64,000 nt of DNA from Bin75 sp965223955. Lineage in GTDB: Bacteria; Nitrospirota; Nitrospiria; Nitrospirales; UBA8639. The notes below the pieces were generated by a model. It was given only the letters and a program-made list of their open reading frames with translations, searched no databases and was not told the DNA's origin. Shown here piece after piece: positions 62,202 to 64,000 of the stretch. The position numbers were made by a program, and so were the translations under genes. Location of the stretch: positions 2,294,001 through 2,358,000 of the forward strand of contig OZ245029.1 of NCBI GenBank assembly GCA_965223955.1. Direction: 5' to 3'. Position 1 is the stretch's first letter; the number at the start of each line of letters is the position of its first letter.

Positions 62202-63629
62202 TCAGAATTTCGTGAGCCATTCGAGACGCGCTCCATAGGCCGGGTCGCGTCCTTCCCGGACCGCTCCAAAGGCATCGACTTGCACGATAAAGTGCCGGCC
62301 GATGGCGTGTTGATATCGCAGTCCCGCGGCAAAGGCACCACTCTTGTCCACCTGATTGTTCGTATTCTCTCGACCTCCCAACTCGACAATAAGCTGTTGC
62401 CGGGTCCGATCGAAAAACATTTGATACCCGAGACTGCCTCCGACGGCATTGTCGGCCCGGTTTCCCAGCGCGGCCCCATACCGGCCCAATTCCACCGCGT
62501 CAAACAGAATCCCGGTTCGCCCCAGTAGCCCGCCGGTTTCAGGACCACGAATGGCCGAGGAAAACTCACCGATTCCCCAAAACGCATTGAGATAGAGGAA
62601 GTCCTTGGTGTGTGGCGGGGTCCACGAGATTTCATTGAATAACAGGGTGCCGCGGCTGGTTTGCGGCGTTTCGCGCTCTGTCGGGAACGAGGTATTGAGG
62701 GTGAACGTGGTATTGAAAGGCCCAATACGCTGAACCCCTCGGAGCCCGGCAAACAACGCATCACCCGTGTCCTGCCCCGCTTCAAGATAGACGAGATCCA
62801 GATCGATCGTCGTCAAGGGAAAGTCCGTTTCCGTAAACAGGCCGAAGAGTTGGGCATCCCGATCGAGTCGGTTGTCGTCCCGGTACACGTTGTCCCAGGC
62901 ATAGAAGACGCTGATCCGTACGTTTGACGTGCCCGGCAGTTGGAGGTTGTTCCGCACCAGGGAAACGGCGTCGGGATTTCCCAGGCCCCCACTATTGATC
63001 AAGATGCCGTCCTGAAAGAGTACCGCTTGCCGGCCGACCGAAAACCCAATGTCGAGCATCCGGGTATCCCCACTATCGAGGTTCGGGAAAATCTCTCCCA
63101 CGTCCCCTTCAAAGAATAGGGTTCGGACGACCGCGTTGAACTCGTCCTGAAAATCTCCAGCAGGCTCGAACGACACGCTGGTAAACCGGTTCTCGCGGTC
63201 CAGGGGTCGCAATCCGATCAACAGGCGATCCGAAGCCGACAATTTGAGATTGGCGAAGAGGTCGAGACGGTGCGCCCATTCGGAAACGCGGGTCGCGCCG
63301 TTATCAACGGTCTGCACGGCCATCCGGTGTGTCCCGAACACCCAGAGGGAGGGCCGCCACACCGCGCCGGTCGGCAGTTCGACTTCCGGACCGAACGACC
63401 CGGTTCCCAGGAACGGCTCCCCCAATTCCAAAAGGAGCGTTGGTCGGTCCGGCACGTCTTCCACTTGAAGCGGGAGGGGGATATCCGACAAGCGACTGCC
63501 GGATTCCATCTCCTTGGATTGTTCTCCTTCTTCGCCTTGACTCCCCGAGCCGGCCCATGCCGGTGAACAGCCAACCAGCAACGCCAGGGCCATCATGGCG
63601 CCGGTGGAAATACCGACTCGCACCCTCAT
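62202..63629 (-). CDS. Outer-membrane beta-barrel porin
   Basis: 475 residues with a signal peptide (MRVRVGISTGAMMALALLVG to AWAGS; the Cys in LLVGCSPAWA might instead be a lipobox). Alternating-strand pattern throughout (VRISVFYAWDNVYRDDNRLD, TTIDLDLVYLEAGQDTGDAL, FIVQVDAFGAVREGRD), ending in F as YGARLEWLTKF, the outer-membrane barrel signature. The start overlaps the stop of the upstream gene (ATGA). In a cytochrome cluster this suits the porin of a porin-cytochrome conduit. Confidence 0.82.
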   Translation of the reverse strand: MRVRVGISTGAMMALALLVGCSPAWAGSGSQGEEGEQSKEMESGSRLSDIPLPLQVEDVPDRPTLLLELGEPFLGTGSFGPEVELPTGAVWRPSLWVFGTHRMAVQTVDNGATRVSEWAHRLDLFANLKLSASDRLLIGLRPLDRENRFTSVSFEPAGDFQDEFNAVVRTLFFEGDVGEIFPNLDSGDTRMLDIGFSVGRQAVLFQDGILINSGGLGNPDAVSLVRNNLQLPGTSNVRISVFYAWDNVYRDDNRLDRDAQLFGLFTETDFPLTTIDLDLVYLEAGQDTGDALFAGLRGVQRIGPFNTTFTLNTSFPTERETPQTSRGTLLFNEISWTPPHTKDFLYLNAFWGIGEFSSAIRGPETGGLLGRTGILFDAVELGRYGAALGNRADNAVGGSLGYQMFFDRTRQQLIVELGGRENTNNQVDKSGAFAAGLRYQHAIGRHFIVQVDAFGAVREGRDPAYGARLEWLTKF

Positions 63630-64000
63630 TGGACGGCTTTATCGTCCTTTGAGGAAACGTCAAACGCCACGTCGCGCTCCCACAACGTCACATGTCCCTT
63701 AAGCACCCCCTCGGCCACGTCGCGGGGACTCATTCCATAATCAAACCCAACCTCCTTGATGTCATCGATCAGATTGACCGGCACCATGCCGAGAACCAGT
63801 TTGATAGTGGCGGCATAGGGGCCCTTGCCCGTCAATTGGGAGCCCGGTATCTCGTACGACGCCCAGCGACTCCCGTTCGGTTCAATGCTCTTCCTGTGCT
63901 TTCGCACGTTCACCGGACGGCCCAGCAGGATGCTCGACTGCGTTAACGGCCGCAGGAACGGCAGCGGATCAAATGAAGGATTGACCGGTATGATCCGTTC
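63626..64000 (-). CDS. Unknown protein, 5' end off window
   Basis: 124 codons to the right edge without a stop; frame ERIIPVNPSFDPLPF leads to NVRKHRKSIEPNGSRW, GKGPYAATIKLVLGMVPVNL and GFDYGMSPRDVAEGVLKGHV. No CxxCH in the visible part. The GMVPVNLIDDIKEVGFDYGM block seems conserved-family-like and reminds me of a protein of Geobacter Ext-type operons, but I cannot confirm it. Overlaps the porin start by 4 bp, so first visible gene of the operon. Confidence 0.6.
   Translation of the reverse strand, partial: ERIIPVNPSFDPLPFLRPLTQSSILLGRPVNVRKHRKSIEPNGSRWASYEIPGSQLTGKGPYAATIKLVLGMVPVNLIDDIKEVGFDYGMSPRDVAEGVLKGHVTLWERDVAFDVSSKDDKAVQ

Overview
The window looks like a stretch of chromosome from a moderately GC-rich Gram-negative bacterium, most likely a member of Nitrospirota (Nitrospira-like). 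This is inferred from a ccsA-hemA-hemC-(CBS)-cobA/hemD-(CBS)-hemB-ribF-tilS-ftsH-folP-glmM run on one strand, many c-type cytochromes, outer-membrane lipid-transfer genes and a hopanoid-type RND protein. No 16S gene is present, so the assignment rests on gene content and order only.

Layout. 1-6.3 kb: a partial membrane glycosyltransferase, two flavin disulfide reductase-like enzymes around a VTT membrane protein, a redoxin and a bacterioferritin. 6.6-10.3 kb: a YyaL-type thioredoxin/glycosidase-like protein fused to an aldo/keto reductase. 10.3-14.3 kb: an inserted-looking pair of P-loop ATPases, one with TPR repeats, behind a perfect consensus promoter flanked by paired operator-like dyads. 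14.4-31.7 kb: housekeeping genes on the minus strand (comEC, glmM, folP, ftsH, tilS, ribF, the haem/sirohaem genes, an SDR). 32-35.4 kb: rsmI, a TusA-like protein, an exported protein, tRNA-Leu(CAA), a YggX-like protein and yqgE.

35.3-40.9 kb is an accessory patch. It holds three toxin-antitoxin-type modules (BrnT/BrnA, MazF-type, and a PIN protein with a small partner), VapBC/FitAB scars tied to a 243-bp duplication of the yqgE 3' end, an HNH endonuclease, an AT-rich membrane-protein gene, and two decayed fragments of one type ISP/IIG restriction-modification gene.

40.9-44.6 kb carries a PEP mutase fused to a nucleotidyltransferase, followed by an aldo/keto reductase and an exported protein: a possible phosphonate route without a recognisable phosphonopyruvate decarboxylase. 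45-52.8 kb holds exported proteins plus MlaC/HpnM-, MlaA- and HpnN-type lipid-trafficking genes. 53.3-55.6 kb is a copper-type P1B ATPase. 55.9-56.9 kb is an IS481-type element whose transposase has an in-frame stop.

57.7-64 kb, minus strand, is an electron-transfer cluster: an open-ended unknown protein, an outer-membrane porin, a membrane-anchored 2Fe-2S ferredoxin, a tetrahaem c554-like cytochrome, a b-type membrane cytochrome and a ten-CxxCH cytochrome. The two c-type genes carry three apparent frameshifts. They could together form a porin-cytochrome conduit. Intergenic spaces throughout are filled with several families of short palindromic repeats, including a MITE-like element with recognisable terminal inverted repeats.
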